Notes: generated by a model not told the origin, from the sequence alone. Positions 46,118 through 55,701 are shown, numbered from the stretch's first letter. The stretch is DNA of 64,000 nucleotides from Enterococcus sp. BWR-S5 (GCF_016745255.1 NZ_JADOEQ010000012.1:96038-160037), one strand, 5' to 3'. Numbers and translations: made by a program.

Positions 46118-46879
46118 CTACAAAAATAAGATAAAGACCATGGCAATGCCAATGCCGATAGATCCTGCAACGAATAGAGCCTCTGTTGCTCGTGCCATCC
46201 CACTAATTAAATGACCGGATAAAATATCTCGAAACGAATTAGTAATTGCGACACCGGGAACTAAGGGCATGACAGAGCCGATAATGATGTTGTCCATGCT
46301 TGAGGCAAGGTTGACGATGACTAATAGATAGGCTGAGAGACCAATAATCACAGAAGCAACAAAATCATCCATAAATTTCATTTTTAAGTATTTCCTGATT
46401 AAATAAGAAATTGAAAAACCCAGCATTCCAACAAAAAAGGCAGCAACAAAATCTGTTGTTGAATTACTGAAAATATACATCAAGGTACAGCTGACAATAC
46501 CTGCTGCAAAGATTTGGAGCGTGATAGGGAAACTGGGTGTTTCTGTATCCACTTTTTTCAGCTTCTGATGCAGTTCAGTCAGAGAAATCTCTTCTTTTTC
46601 ATATTGTCTGGAAAGCTGATTTACCGCAGCCACTTTTTCCAGGTTCATACTGCGCTCACGGATGTTTTCAAGCTGGGTATAGGGAACAGAACGGAACCCC
46701 ATAAAAATCCCCGTAACAGTGACGTGTGTCACGCTGTCGGAATAGCCTGCATTTGCAGCAATCCGGTTCATTGTATCTTCTGTCCGATAGACTTCTGAGC
46801 CATTCTCCATCATGATTCTTCCGGCTGTCAGACAGATGTCGAATAAGAGCTGTATGTCATTATCAATTGTTTTTTTCAT
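46118..46879 (-). CDS. Threonine/serine exporter family, large subunit (YjjP-like)
   Basis: 253 residues. Soluble N-terminal part (FDICLTAGRIMMENGSEVYR, TVTGIFMGF) followed by five membrane helices, with MPLVPGVAITNSFRDILSGH, the ThrE_1 signature. Exports small amino or carboxylic acids with the YjjB-like partner. Confidence 0.85.
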   Translation of the reverse strand: MKKTIDNDIQLLFDICLTAGRIMMENGSEVYRTEDTMNRIAANAGYSDSVTHVTVTGIFMGFRSVPYTQLENIRERSMNLEKVAAVNQLSRQYEKEEISLTELHQKLKKVDTETPSFPITLQIFAAGIVSCTLMYIFSNSTTDFVAAFFVGMLGFSISYLIRKYLKMKFMDDFVASVIIGLSAYLLVIVNLASSMDNIIIGSVMPLVPGVAITNSFRDILSGHLISGMARATEALFVAGSIGIGIAMVFILFL

Positions 46880-47068
46880 AGTGACCTCTACCTCATGTAA
46901 TTTATATCAGAATCAGTTTACCATTTTTTAGTGATGAGTGGAACTAAAGAAGGTGTAAAAATAACAATGAGACTTTTTTAATGAAACCGGTGATTTCCAT
47001 GCAGCTACTTGATTTTTATACAGAAAAGTCCTATGCTTGACGTAATAAATCAAAGGGGTCTTTTGGAC

Positions 47069-47257
47069 ATGGACAAACAATGGTCATTGTATTCAGCAAG
47101 CAGTTTGGTAGTACTGATTTTATTAAGAAGAGCATTGCTTCAGGAGCACTTCTTTTTAAGTATCTTGCTTGGTACTGTATTGTTGTTACAGATGACAGGC
47201 GGGGCAATTTGCTTCTATCAAAACCGAAAAAAGAAAAAAATTCCGACTTCTAAATAG
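47069..47257 (+). CDS. Small membrane protein, 62 residues
   Basis: Start ATG 47069 chosen because AAAGGGG lies about 10 bases upstream; a longer frame back to 47009 lacks an RBS. Two hydrophobic segments (LYSASSLVVLILL and HFFLSILLGTVLLLQMTGGA) and a basic tail (NRKKKKIPTSK). Function unknown. The terminator stem overlaps its last codons. Confidence 0.55.
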   Translation: MDKQWSLYSASSLVVLILLRRALLQEHFFLSILLGTVLLLQMTGGAICFYQNRKKKKIPTSK

Positions 47258-47271
47258 AAGTTGGTTTTTTT
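47243..47271 (+). terminator. Rho-independent terminator overlapping a stop codon
   Basis: Stem CCGACTTCTA / TAGAAGTTGG followed by T7. The stop TAG of the small membrane gene is in the 3' arm. Confidence 0.75.
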
Positions 47272-47335
47272 ATGGTCGAAAATACGTGGAATCATGAATA
47301 AAAGGCAAACCTTTCTTGAAGAAAGATAGATTTTA

Positions 47336-47364
47336 TTGGAGACTGGCGCTTTTTAGAGTATACT
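47336..47364 (+). promoter_or_regulatory. Promoter of the two-component operon
   Basis: TTGGAG, 17 bases, TATACT. The leader before the ATG is about 125 bases. Confidence 0.6.
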
Positions 47365-47495
47365 TATACTAGATGAATGAGACTAAATAAACAGGCAGAA
47401 TGGGCTTCCTTGTTTTCATTGTGGAGGCAGCTGATGATTTTAGTATATTCGTATCGTGAAAATAATTACTGTTGGTAAAGGAATGAGGAGCAATT

Positions 47496-48215
47496 ATGAA
47501 CGTATTAATGATAGAAGATAATGAATCTGTTTCAGAAATGATGCAGATGTTTTTTCTGAATGAAGGATGGGAAGCTGTTTTTGCCTATGATGGGAAAAAG
47601 GGACTGGACACTTTTTTAGAGAACCCGGAAAAATGGGATATGATTACACTTGACTTAAATCTGCCATCGATGGATGGGATGACTGTTTGTCGTGAGATTC
47701 GTAAAGTTTCTCACACTGTTCCAATTATTATGTTGACGGCCAGAGATTCTGAGAGTGATCAGGTAATCGGTCTCGAAATGGGCGCCGATGATTATGTGAC
47801 GAAGCCTTTTAGCCCATTGACGTTGATTGCCAGAATCAAAGCTCTGCACAGACGTTCGGAAATGGCTGAACATGTTGGTGATGACGAGCAGTCAGATGAC
47901 GCTTTCGATGTTGTGACACAACATTTTAAAATGAATACAAAAACCAGAGAAGCATACTTGGATGATCAGCTGATTGAAGGCTTGACACCCAAAGAGTTTG
48001 ATCTTCTCTATACTCTGGCCAAAAAGCCGCGCCAAGTTTTTTCCAGAGAACAGCTTTTAGAAATGGTTTGGGATTATCAATATTTTGGTGATGAACGAAC
48101 AGTTGATGCCCATATCAAAAAGCTAAGACAAAAAATTGAAAAAGTAGGTCCTCAAGTGATTCAGACCGTTTGGGGCGTAGGGTATAAATTTGATGATTCT
48201 GGTGTTTCTTCATGA
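47496..48215 (+). CDS. OmpR/PhoB-family response regulator
   Basis: 239 residues. Receiver domain: MNVLMIEDNESVSEMM (acidic pocket), MITLDLNLPSMDGMTVC (phospho-acceptor Asp), ARDSESD with the switch Thr before it, and VTKPFSPLTLIARIKA (Lys). Winged-helix DNA-binding domain ends RTVDAHIKKLRQKIEK and VWGVGYKFDD. Overlaps the kinase gene by 4 bases. Targets unknown. Confidence 0.95.
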   Translation: MNVLMIEDNESVSEMMQMFFLNEGWEAVFAYDGKKGLDTFLENPEKWDMITLDLNLPSMDGMTVCREIRKVSHTVPIIMLTARDSESDQVIGLEMGADDYVTKPFSPLTLIARIKALHRRSEMAEHVGDDEQSDDAFDVVTQHFKMNTKTREAYLDDQLIEGLTPKEFDLLYTLAKKPRQVFSREQLLEMVWDYQYFGDERTVDAHIKKLRQKIEKVGPQVIQTVWGVGYKFDDSGVSS

Positions 48216-49675
48216 AATACCTGTATCAGCAGCTTTTAGCTTTTTGGGGAGTAATCATTTTAATCATTGTTATCGTTGGAACATCGTTTACGCAAATGAC
48301 AAAGACTTCGATGCAGGAAGATAATTATGAACGATTATACGGCTATGCTGAGGAAGCCTTACAGGCAAAAGCTTATTTTAATGAGACCTTGCCTACTGAA
48401 CAGCTGCGAGTGAATGCAGCGTTTCAATTAACAGAGGGAATCTTAAAGAAACAGAATGTCCAGTTTGTCTATTTTGACGTGAATATGGAACGGCAGTTTC
48501 CTCAGGTTACTGAGGAGCCGTTAGACTTTTCTATTTCAAAAGAAGAATTTGATGTCTTGTCAAAAGGAGAAAGAGTCTATAAAACAATCGACAAAGATAT
48601 TTATGGAAAGAAGCAAGCAACCTCTTATGTGCTTTCTCCGGTGATGGTCTCGATTTCTTATAATGGAACGGAGAGTCAGAATTTAGTTGGCTATTTAGTA
48701 GCCACTCAGCCTGCCAAAAATGTAACAGACAGTGTTGCACAGGTAACCTCGAATCTATTCAAAGGATTTTTGATTTCCAGTGTTGTAGCACTATTTGTCA
48801 GCTATGGTTTGGCTGCTTTCCAAGTAAAACGTATCAATCGGATGCGTAAGGCAACAAGAGAAATTACTAGTGGTAATTTTGATATCAAGCTGGATGTCCA
48901 TGATAAAGATGAGTTTGATGATTTAGCCGAGGATTTTAATAAGATGGCGGAATCACTGGCAGAGTCACAAAAAGAGATTGAGAGACAAGAAGAACGACGC
49001 AGACAGTTCATGGCAGATGCTTCTCATGAGATGCGAACACCGTTGACAACGATTAATGGTTTGCTGGAAGGTTTGGAGTACGATGCAATACCTGAAAATC
49101 AGAAAGCAAATGCGTTGAAATTGATGCAGAATGAAACAGCTCGATTGATTCGTCTAGTCAATGAGAATCTGGATTATGAAAAAATACGTACAAATCAGAT
49201 TAGTATTGTCGTGAAGAAGTTCGATGCTGTTGAAACAATTAAGAACATTTTTACTCAGTTGAATAAAAAGGCAGAAGCAGCAGGAGACACCCTTCATTTA
49301 GACGCTGCAGATTCTGTAGAGGTTTTTGCAGATTATGATCGGTTTGTCCAAATCGTCGTAAATATTCTTCAAAACGCGATTCAGTTTACAAAGGATGGCG
49401 ACATTCGTGTTCAAGTGGAGAAAGGATATCTTGAGACGATTATCAAGATTTCTGATACGGGTATCGGAATGAGTGAAGAGCAACTGGTAAATATCTGGGA
49501 TCGCTACTACAAGGCGGACCCATCCAGAAAGAACACCAAGTATGGGGAGTCCGGATTAGGACTACCAATCGTTCAGCAGCTGGTTCGACTGCACAAAGGA
49601 ACTATTTCCGTAGAAAGTGAGCTAGGGAAAGGAACAACCTTCACAATTACCTTGCCTGATGTGGAAATAGAGTAA
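48212..49675 (+). CDS. Membrane sensor histidine kinase
   Basis: 487 residues. N-terminal membrane helix (about 8-28), an extracellular sensor of about 150 residues, a second helix (about 190-210), HAMP (KRINRMRKATREITSGNFDI), H-box FMADASHEMRTPLTTINGLL, N-box IVVNILQNAIQFTKD, G1 DTGIGM, and G2 GESGLGLPIVQQLVRLHKG. Autophosphorylates and passes phosphate to the overlapping regulator. Signal unknown. Confidence 0.95.
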   Translation: MKYLYQQLLAFWGVIILIIVIVGTSFTQMTKTSMQEDNYERLYGYAEEALQAKAYFNETLPTEQLRVNAAFQLTEGILKKQNVQFVYFDVNMERQFPQVTEEPLDFSISKEEFDVLSKGERVYKTIDKDIYGKKQATSYVLSPVMVSISYNGTESQNLVGYLVATQPAKNVTDSVAQVTSNLFKGFLISSVVALFVSYGLAAFQVKRINRMRKATREITSGNFDIKLDVHDKDEFDDLAEDFNKMAESLAESQKEIERQEERRRQFMADASHEMRTPLTTINGLLEGLEYDAIPENQKANALKLMQNETARLIRLVNENLDYEKIRTNQISIVVKKFDAVETIKNIFTQLNKKAEAAGDTLHLDAADSVEVFADYDRFVQIVVNILQNAIQFTKDGDIRVQVEKGYLETIIKISDTGIGMSEEQLVNIWDRYYKADPSRKNTKYGESGLGLPIVQQLVRLHKGTISVESELGKGTTFTITLPDVEIE

Positions 49676-49711
49676 AGTAAATGGAACGGATAAGAGCAGT
49701 TCCTGAATAAT

Positions 49712-49760
49712 AAAATGACCTTGGCCGATGGGAAAAACCATCAGCCAAGGTCATTTTCTA
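49712..49760 (+). terminator. Rho-independent terminator of the two-component operon
   Basis: Stem AAAATGACCTTGGC with inner GATGG / CCATC and GCCAAGGTCATTTT. Confidence 0.85.
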
Positions 49761-49816
49761 TTGTTGAAAGGAGTGGGGGCACTGAGCTATGCTGTTGAAG
49801 AAGAGAAATTAGTCTA

Positions 49817-49853
49817 ACAAAAAGCGAAGCCTTTGACGGGCTTCGCTTTTGTT
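49817..49853 (-). terminator. Terminator of the minus-strand ABC-like pair
   Basis: Perfect stem AAAAGCGAAGCC / GGCTTCGCTTTT; the A-run at 49819-49823 gives minus-strand T's. It overlaps the stop at 49852. Confidence 0.75.
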
Positions 49854-50397
49854 AAGCAATCACTGTTTTATCAATATAAGGGCTGTCGGCAATCTTTTGA
49901 TCGTCAGTAACCAGCCATAGAGAAACAGAGAATTTCGTTGTTAATTCTTTCAAGAGTGGGAACAGCTGCTGCTTTTCATAAACGCTTAGCTTTGAAAAGT
50001 CATTTGCCAAAATAATCTTCTTTCTATTTGATAAGATTAGCTGCATGAGCTGAAGCTTTACTTGTTGAAAGATTGAGAGATTGTCAAAGGAATCAGAAAA
50101 AGTGAACATTGGCAGGTCCAAAAGTACCGCCCATTCCTTCAACAGCTGTTTTCGCTCCTTATCCTTAACAGAGCTGCATATAAAGAGATTATCTGTAATT
50201 GAGAAGGATGGAAAGAATGCAGCATCATCCAATAGAAGACCAATTTCTTTTGTATGATTTTGTTGAAGAATCATTTCAACAAAATCCGGCAACTCATCTG
50301 TAAGTTGTTCTTTGTTCTTAAGTACGGCGATAACTTTATGTTCATTCCATGCAATAATCTGATCGATAGCAGTATGGAAATTTTCAATAGTTTTCAC
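49852..50397 (-). CDS. Degenerate ABC ATPase-like protein without Walker motifs
   Basis: 181 residues from GTG 50397, chosen because AGGAAG lies 6 bases upstream; a longer frame to 50520 runs inside the permease gene. The order of ABC ATPase landmarks can be followed, but the key residues are gone. HKVIAVLKNKEQLTDEL stands where Walker A should be (no GxxGxGKS). IGLLLDDAAFFPSFSITDNL resembles the Q-loop region. DNLSIFQQVKLQLMQLILSN sits at the LSGGQ signature, and KKIILANDFSKLSVYEKQQL at Walker B/D-loop (no DE). It probably cannot hydrolyse ATP and may be a regulatory partner of the adjacent permease. Confidence 0.6.
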   Translation of the reverse strand: MKTIENFHTAIDQIIAWNEHKVIAVLKNKEQLTDELPDFVEMILQQNHTKEIGLLLDDAAFFPSFSITDNLFICSSVKDKERKQLLKEWAVLLDLPMFTFSDSFDNLSIFQQVKLQLMQLILSNRKKIILANDFSKLSVYEKQQLFPLLKELTTKFSVSLWLVTDDQKIADSPYIDKTVIA

Positions 50398-50401
50398 GTA
50401 A

Positions 50402-51106
50402 TCACTTCCTAAAAATAACTTTTGATTGTCGAATAATATAGCTTGTGAAAAGGCCTGCTGCAAAGAGCGTAATGCCAATAAGAACCGCTGTATTTCGATT
50501 AAACTTAGCGAAAATATCAACTAGAGAGAATCGTTGAAGATTAAATGAAAAGAATCCGGCAGTCTGGTAACCAGCGCTCGCATCAGAGGTTGGGATATTT
50601 TCTGTAATAACGATTGATCCTGTTGCAAGTGGATAATCAGCCTCTGCTAAAGAATGAATATGAAAGAGCACAGATTCATATACGTTTTGAAAAATCAGTA
50701 GGAGTGAACTGACAATAATTGTCGCAGCAATCGTAACAATCAGAACCTCCAGTAGTATCTGTTTCAAGATATACATTTTTGAGAAGCCAAGAAGCCGCCA
50801 GTTTTGAATGAGCATCTTTCGTTCAGTAGCTGCAAAGTAGAAGACAATACTAATCACTACAGAAAATAAAATAATACTACCTATGTAAAAAGAAGAATAA
50901 ACCGAATTCCAGCTCTGGTAGGAGTGGAGAACATCTTTTGTTGAACCATTATCTGCCAGCTGTCTAATCCAATAGTTGTTAAGATCAATCAGATTTCGAA
51001 GGGCATTTAATGCGAATAAAAAGATGGAAAAAATGATTGTTGTCACAAGTGTCGATTTTTTGTAGTAATATAGATCAGCAAAAGCATAATGAAGGCTTTT
51101 CAACAT
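50402..51106 (-). CDS. FtsX-like half-size permease, four membrane helices
   Basis: 234 residues. Layout of an FtsX-like module: helix 1 at about 20-40, an extracellular loop of about 40 residues, helix 2 at about 75-95 (IGSIILFSVVISIVFYFAAT), helix 3 at about 117-138 (VLIVTIAATIIVSSLLLIF), a second loop, and helix 4 at about 212-226 ending in a basic tail. ERKMLIQNWRLLGFSKMYIL is the usual coupling segment. Full peptide-sensing permeases such as BceB are much longer. Paired with the ATPase-like gene 5 bases downstream. No RBS problem was seen. Confidence 0.6.
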   Translation of the reverse strand: MLKSLHYAFADLYYYKKSTLVTTIIFSIFLFALNALRNLIDLNNYWIRQLADNGSTKDVLHSYQSWNSVYSSFYIGSIILFSVVISIVFYFAATERKMLIQNWRLLGFSKMYILKQILLEVLIVTIAATIIVSSLLLIFQNVYESVLFHIHSLAEADYPLATGSIVITENIPTSDASAGYQTAGFFSFNLQRFSLVDIFAKFNRNTAVLIGITLFAAGLFTSYIIRQSKVIFRK

Positions 51107-51242
51107 TTCTCACCTCTTTAATTACCTGTAGTAAAATTATAAAAAAAGAATATGAATTAATTATGAAGAAGTGACAAAAAAGCGTATGGTATTTTTAAGT
51201 AATTTCAGGACAATGATGCGGGGGAGGAGACTGTTGAAGAAA

Positions 51243-51289
51243 CAAAAAGAAAGAGCAAGCCGGAAATGATTCGGCTTGCTCTTTCTTTT
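51243..51289 (-). terminator. Terminator downstream of ltaS (works on both strands)
   Basis: Stem AGAAAGAGCAAGCCG / CGGCTTGCTCTTTCT with T-rich sequence on each strand's 3' side. Confidence 0.8.
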
Positions 51290-51297
51290 AACTAATA

Positions 51298-53412
51298 TTA
51301 TTGGCTGCTGTTATTTTCGTAGCCTTGATAGGTATTTGTCTGGTATTCATTTACCGTGCTTTGATTGTTGTTTTTACTGTAAACACTTGTAGACTCAGCA
51401 CCCTTTTCTTTTTCGATATCAATCAACTGTTGTAATTGATTTTTATAGTTATAGATGGATGCATCAACAGCTTTAAGTCCGCTGCCGGAGTAGAAACGAA
51501 GCAAGTCGCCAGTATTAATCTCATCTGACATGCTTAGTTGAGTATTAGCGGCTTCTTTCAAAGCCTCTGCCTCTTGTTGTATTTCTTCAGAAGGCGAATC
51601 GATTAATCGACCAGTTGCTGTTTCATAAATATTAGAACCAAGCATAGTATATTTCTTAGAAACATAATTACCGTTTCGGAAGGCTACTACTTGGTCGTGT
51701 TCTTTAGAGAATAAATCTTGACCGAGTAGGATATAGTTTTCAGTATCTACACCTAATAAGTGAAGCAATGTCGGTAAAGCATCAACTTGACCACCATACG
51801 TAGAGTTGACACCACCATTTTCCTGTCCCGGAATGTGAATCATGTAAGGGACACGCTGTAATGCCGCGTTATCAAAGTCATTCCAAGTTGCCTTGGATTT
51901 GCCAAGCAGCTCTGCAAGATTCTGTGTTCTTGAAGAAGAGATACCGTAATGGTCACCATAAAGGACGATAACAGAGTTCTCATACAAACCGGAAGCCTTC
52001 AAATAGTTAAAGAATTCTTCAACAGATTTATCAAGGTAATTTGCTGTTGCAAAGTATCCGTTGATTGTTTCGTCTGAAGTGTCAGCAATTGGGAAGCCGC
52101 CCTCTTCGTTTGTAAATTGTGAATAAGGGTAATGATTAGATACTGCCAAGAATTTAGAATAAAACGGTTGTTGTAAATGCTCCAAATATTGCACGGACTG
52201 TTCGAAGAACGGTTTATCATGAAGTCCGTATTGGAATGAATTATCATCGTTGACATCATAATAGCCTGCATCGAAGAAATAATCATAGCCTAGATTCTTG
52301 TAGGTCTCGTTACGATTCCAGAAGTTACCGGCATTTCCGTGGAACACAGCGCTTGTGTAGCCTTGTGTCTGGTTAAGAATTGTCGGTGCAGCTTCAAACG
52401 TATTTTTACCGCCGATTTGAGTGAAGAGCGAACCTTGACTCAAACCGAATAATGAATTTTCGAATAAGGTTTCAGCATCACTTGTTTTTCCTTGTCCCAC
52501 TTGGTGGAAAAAGTTTTCAAAACTGAATGTGCTGTTATCATGGAACAGGCTGTTTAGGAATGGTGTGACTTCATGCTCAACACCATTTTCGTCCTTCAGT
52601 TTGTAGTCAATGATAAATTGTTGAAGACTTTCCAAGTGAATATAGATAACGTTCTTTCCTTTGGCAATACCAAAGGTTTCGTCGTTCGGTGCTGCGTAGT
52701 GTTCTTTTACATACTCTTCCACGGCAACCATATCGCTGTCACTGGCTTCCGCCCGTACTTGGTTCGTCTGATAGGTCTTCACGCCATCATAAACAGTGAA
52801 GGCATTCAAGCCAAGAAATTTTACAATGTAGTCACGAGAAAATTCTCTACCAAGCAGTTGTGGTCGTTCCGTTTCAGCAAGGAATAGGTTAAACAAGAAG
52901 AATAACGCTGAGACCAAACTGATGGAAACGGCAACTCTTGCGCGGATTGCTCGATCTTCCATTTTTATTTTCTTTGAAAGCAGTAGACCACCAACAATAA
53001 TGAAGTCAATCCAGTAGATGAAATCATAAGGTCTGAATAGACGAAGTGCGCTTTCTCCAAGCCCGCTAGCTACCTTGCTGGCACCAAGCATGGTATTCAC
53101 TGTAATGAAATCTGTAAACTCTCGATAGTAAACGATATTCGAGAATAAAAGCAGGGACATTAAGAAATAGATGACCATCATGGTGATATATGCCCGTTTT
53201 GTTTTACGCACATAAAGTGCAATCGCCAGTAAAAAGAAGGTCGTCGCTATTGGGTTAATCACAAGGATTATATATTCGTTGATATTTTCAAGCCTTAAGT
53301 GAAAGTCTGTCATATAGGCTAAAAGGTTCTTCAGCCATAAAAGTACTCCTACAGTAGTGAATAGTCCTAATCTGGTATTTAAAAAGTTCGGTATTTTGAT
53401 TTTTTTTAACAT
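51298..53412 (-). CDS. ltaS: Lipoteichoic acid synthase (LtaS family)
   Basis: 704 residues. Five N-terminal membrane helices (to about residue 185), then an extracellular sulfatase-fold domain. Catalytic Thr in VGQGKTSDAETLFENS; metal-site motifs IYIHLESLQQF (Glu), AVFHGNAGNFWNRNE and VIVLYGDHYGISSS (Asp, His). It polymerises glycerol phosphate from phosphatidylglycerol onto the lipid anchor. The C-terminus after about 620 is a Gln/Asn/Ser-rich tail (SVYSKNNNQSTVNEYQTNTY). Monocistronic with its own promoter. Confidence 0.93.
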   Translation of the reverse strand: MLKKIKIPNFLNTRLGLFTTVGVLLWLKNLLAYMTDFHLRLENINEYIILVINPIATTFFLLAIALYVRKTKRAYITMMVIYFLMSLLLFSNIVYYREFTDFITVNTMLGASKVASGLGESALRLFRPYDFIYWIDFIIVGGLLLSKKIKMEDRAIRARVAVSISLVSALFFLFNLFLAETERPQLLGREFSRDYIVKFLGLNAFTVYDGVKTYQTNQVRAEASDSDMVAVEEYVKEHYAAPNDETFGIAKGKNVIYIHLESLQQFIIDYKLKDENGVEHEVTPFLNSLFHDNSTFSFENFFHQVGQGKTSDAETLFENSLFGLSQGSLFTQIGGKNTFEAAPTILNQTQGYTSAVFHGNAGNFWNRNETYKNLGYDYFFDAGYYDVNDDNSFQYGLHDKPFFEQSVQYLEHLQQPFYSKFLAVSNHYPYSQFTNEEGGFPIADTSDETINGYFATANYLDKSVEEFFNYLKASGLYENSVIVLYGDHYGISSSRTQNLAELLGKSKATWNDFDNAALQRVPYMIHIPGQENGGVNSTYGGQVDALPTLLHLLGVDTENYILLGQDLFSKEHDQVVAFRNGNYVSKKYTMLGSNIYETATGRLIDSPSEEIQQEAEALKEAANTQLSMSDEINTGDLLRFYSGSGLKAVDASIYNYKNQLQQLIDIEKEKGAESTSVYSKNNNQSTVNEYQTNTYQGYENNSSQ

Positions 53413-53486
53413 AATAATTCCTTTCCAACACTACGTTCGAAAAAACAGAACAAGTTTTCATGAAAATAGTAAATTGCATACATGTA

Positions 53487-53515
53487 ATTTTACCTTGTCC
53501 GTTGGGTACTGTCAA
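53487..53515 (-). promoter_or_regulatory. ltaS promoter
   Basis: Minus strand: TTGACA (53510-53515), 17 bases, TAAAAT (53487-53492). The leader to the ATG at 53412 is about 70 bases. Confidence 0.7.
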
Positions 53516-53519
53516 TTAT

Positions 53520-53892
53520 TCACCGAATTATTCATGCCTTTTGTTAAGAAATTTTAGAAACCTTAAGAATCATTGGAAATAGGGCGTGGTATGGGGCTAT
53601 TTGGCTTAGAAGTTTATGCTGAGATGCGATAGTTTGGAAGGTAAATGACTGTTATTTTCAAAAAGACCAGAATAATTTTAGTATTTAGATGTTTAAACGG
53701 AGAGAACGATGATTGCTGAGGAGCAACCGGAACTGTTGGCTAGTGAAAATGGGGTGAGTAGTTGCGGTAGGTATACTTGGTGATTGTGGAGGTCAAAAAA
53801 TGAGGTTCTTTTGTCACTGCTTGTTTTTTTTGATATACTTTTTACTGCGGTTGATTGATTAAGCCGATGACAAAGAAGCAGGAGAAAAGTGT
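53520..53892 (+). other. 373 bp intergenic stretch
   Basis: No ORF with an RBS was found. TTTTTTTGATATACTTTT (about 53824-53841) contains a possible -10 (TATACT) for the methyltransferase gene. Confidence 0.35.
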
Positions 53893-55065
53893 GTGAAAAT
53901 TCAAGTAACGAAACAAGCAGCGGCAAAATTCCGCAGTGGTTATCCGCTGATTCAAGAAGAAGATATAAGAAATGTACCTCAGAATTTTCCAGAAGACTGG
54001 GTGGAATTTACCGATGGGTCCGGACAGTTTATTGCTCATGGCTATTTAGCCAAGCAAAATAAAGGAATTGGCTGGCTGTTAAGCTGGGAAGAAAAAATAA
54101 CAGCAGCGTTCTTTGAAGAGCTTTTTCAAGAGGCAAAAGCTGTCCGTCAGGCTTATGAGCTGGATGAGCAAACATCGGCTTATCGCCTGTTTAATGGTGA
54201 AGGAGACGGTATCGGTGGGTTGACGATTGATCGGTATAATGAGTATGCTGTTTTTTCATGGTACAATGAGACGATTTATACACATCGTGAACTAATTGTG
54301 AATAGCTTTAAGAAGGTGTTTGGAGAAATTGTTGGTGCGTATGAGAAAATCCGTTTTCAAGCCAAGGGTTTTTCAGAGTCTCAGTTTATATATGGAAAAG
54401 AAGCAGATGAGCCGCTATTAATCATTGAAAATGGTGTAACGTATGCGACTTATTTGAATGAAGGGCTGATGACAGGTATTTTTCTGGATCAGAAAGAGGT
54501 TCGCAATGAACTGATTAATGGCTATGCTTGCGGGAAAAGTATGTTAAATATGTTTAGCTATACAGGTGCCTTTTCAGTGGCGGCTGCAATGGGCGGAGCT
54601 TCTGAGACTACAAGTGTGGATTTAGCGAAACGCAGCTTCAGCAAAACAACTGAGCAATTTGAAGTGAATCAGCTGCCGACTGCTCAGCAGAAAATTGTTG
54701 TAATGGATGTGTTCGAATACTTTAAATATGCAAAGCGAAAAGAACTGACCTATGAGTGTATCGTTCTTGATCCGCCTAGCTTTGCTAGGAACAAGAAAAA
54801 GGTATTTACTGTAGCCAAAAATTATGGCGAGTTGATTGAACAATCTGTTGATATTTTATCTGATAAAGGCTCAATTATTGCATCAACGAATGCAGCGAAT
54901 ATCTCGTTGGAGCGTTTCCGTAAAATGGTTGAACTTGCATTGAAGGAAAAAAATGTTTCTTATAAAATTGAGAAGATTTATCAGCTGCCCGCTGATTTTA
55001 AAGTAAATCCGCATTTTCCTGAGGGCAGTTATCTAAAAGTTCTATTCTTGAAAATTGAGAAGTAA
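53893..55065 (+). CDS. RlmI-like class I SAM-dependent rRNA methyltransferase
   Basis: 390 residues, GTG start with AGGAG upstream. N-terminal PUA-type domain (KIQVTKQAAAKFRSGYPLIQ), the central EEhE domain (RLFNGEGDGIGGLTIDRYNE), then the methyltransferase core: GIFLDQKEVRN, MLNMFSYTGAFSVAAAMGGA (SAM loop), TSVDLAKRS, and CIVLDPPSFARNKKKVFTV (DPPSF catalytic loop). Probably makes an m5C in 23S rRNA, as RlmI does in E. coli; the exact site is not certain. Confidence 0.88.
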   Translation: MKIQVTKQAAAKFRSGYPLIQEEDIRNVPQNFPEDWVEFTDGSGQFIAHGYLAKQNKGIGWLLSWEEKITAAFFEELFQEAKAVRQAYELDEQTSAYRLFNGEGDGIGGLTIDRYNEYAVFSWYNETIYTHRELIVNSFKKVFGEIVGAYEKIRFQAKGFSESQFIYGKEADEPLLIIENGVTYATYLNEGLMTGIFLDQKEVRNELINGYACGKSMLNMFSYTGAFSVAAAMGGASETTSVDLAKRSFSKTTEQFEVNQLPTAQQKIVVMDVFEYFKYAKRKELTYECIVLDPPSFARNKKKVFTVAKNYGELIEQSVDILSDKGSIIASTNAANISLERFRKMVELALKEKNVSYKIEKIYQLPADFKVNPHFPEGSYLKVLFLKIEK

Positions 55066-55183
55066 CTGAAAATATTTTGCGTTTGGAAGCATGAAAGACA
55101 TGAGAAAGAGCCGTTAAACGATTGAGTGTGTTTTTCTCTTGTGATTGCTTTTAAATGGAATGATTTAGCTGGAAGGTGAGAGT

Positions 55184-55672
55184 ATGGCTAAAAAGAAGAA
55201 ACATAAAACAAATGCGATGCGTATTGTAGAGCAAAGAAGTGTGAAATATAAAGAGTATGAATTTCCTTGGACGGAGGAGCACCTTGGAACAGACAGTGTC
55301 TCGCAGTTACTGGGGGTTGACGAAAACCGAATATTTAAAACGTTAGTTGCAATTGGCAATAAGACTGGTCCAATTGTTGCGGTGATTCCAGGGACAAAGG
55401 CACTTGATTTGAAAAAGCTGGCGAAAGTCAGTGGCAATAAGAAGGTCGAGATGCTTCATTTGAGAGACTTGGAGGACACAACCGGCTACATTCGCGGCGG
55501 CTGCTCACCTATTGGGATGAAAAAGCTGTTTCCTACATATCTTTCTGATGAGTCTGAAAGGTATGAGGAGATTATTGTTTCTGCAGGGCAAAGAGGCTTA
55601 CAAATGGAGCTGAGACCGCAGGATATTGTTCAGCTGACAAAGGGAAAGGTTGCTGACATTACGGCAGTATAA
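55184..55672 (+). CDS. ebsC: YbaK/EbsC family aminoacyl-tRNA deacylase
   Basis: 162 residues, GGAAGGTGAGAG upstream. N-terminal Lys-rich stretch, then the family core: DENRIFKTLVAIGNKTGPIV with the invariant Lys, VAVIPGTKALDLKKLAKVSG, and GYIRGGCSPIGMKKLFPTYL (GGxSPxG). YbaK proteins hydrolyse misacylated Cys-tRNA-Pro. In E. faecalis this family member was first called EbsC. Confidence 0.88.
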   Translation: MAKKKKHKTNAMRIVEQRSVKYKEYEFPWTEEHLGTDSVSQLLGVDENRIFKTLVAIGNKTGPIVAVIPGTKALDLKKLAKVSGNKKVEMLHLRDLEDTTGYIRGGCSPIGMKKLFPTYLSDESERYEEIIVSAGQRGLQMELRPQDIVQLTKGKVADITAV

Positions 55673-55701
55673 TGGATGCTTTGGCGGACAGGTGATGTTG
55701 T

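Noticed and set aside
50402..50520. Longer start for the ABC ATPase-like protein at 50520
   Set aside because: The extra 41 residues lie inside the permease gene and read as hydrophobic antiframe sequence; the GTG at 50397 has the RBS.
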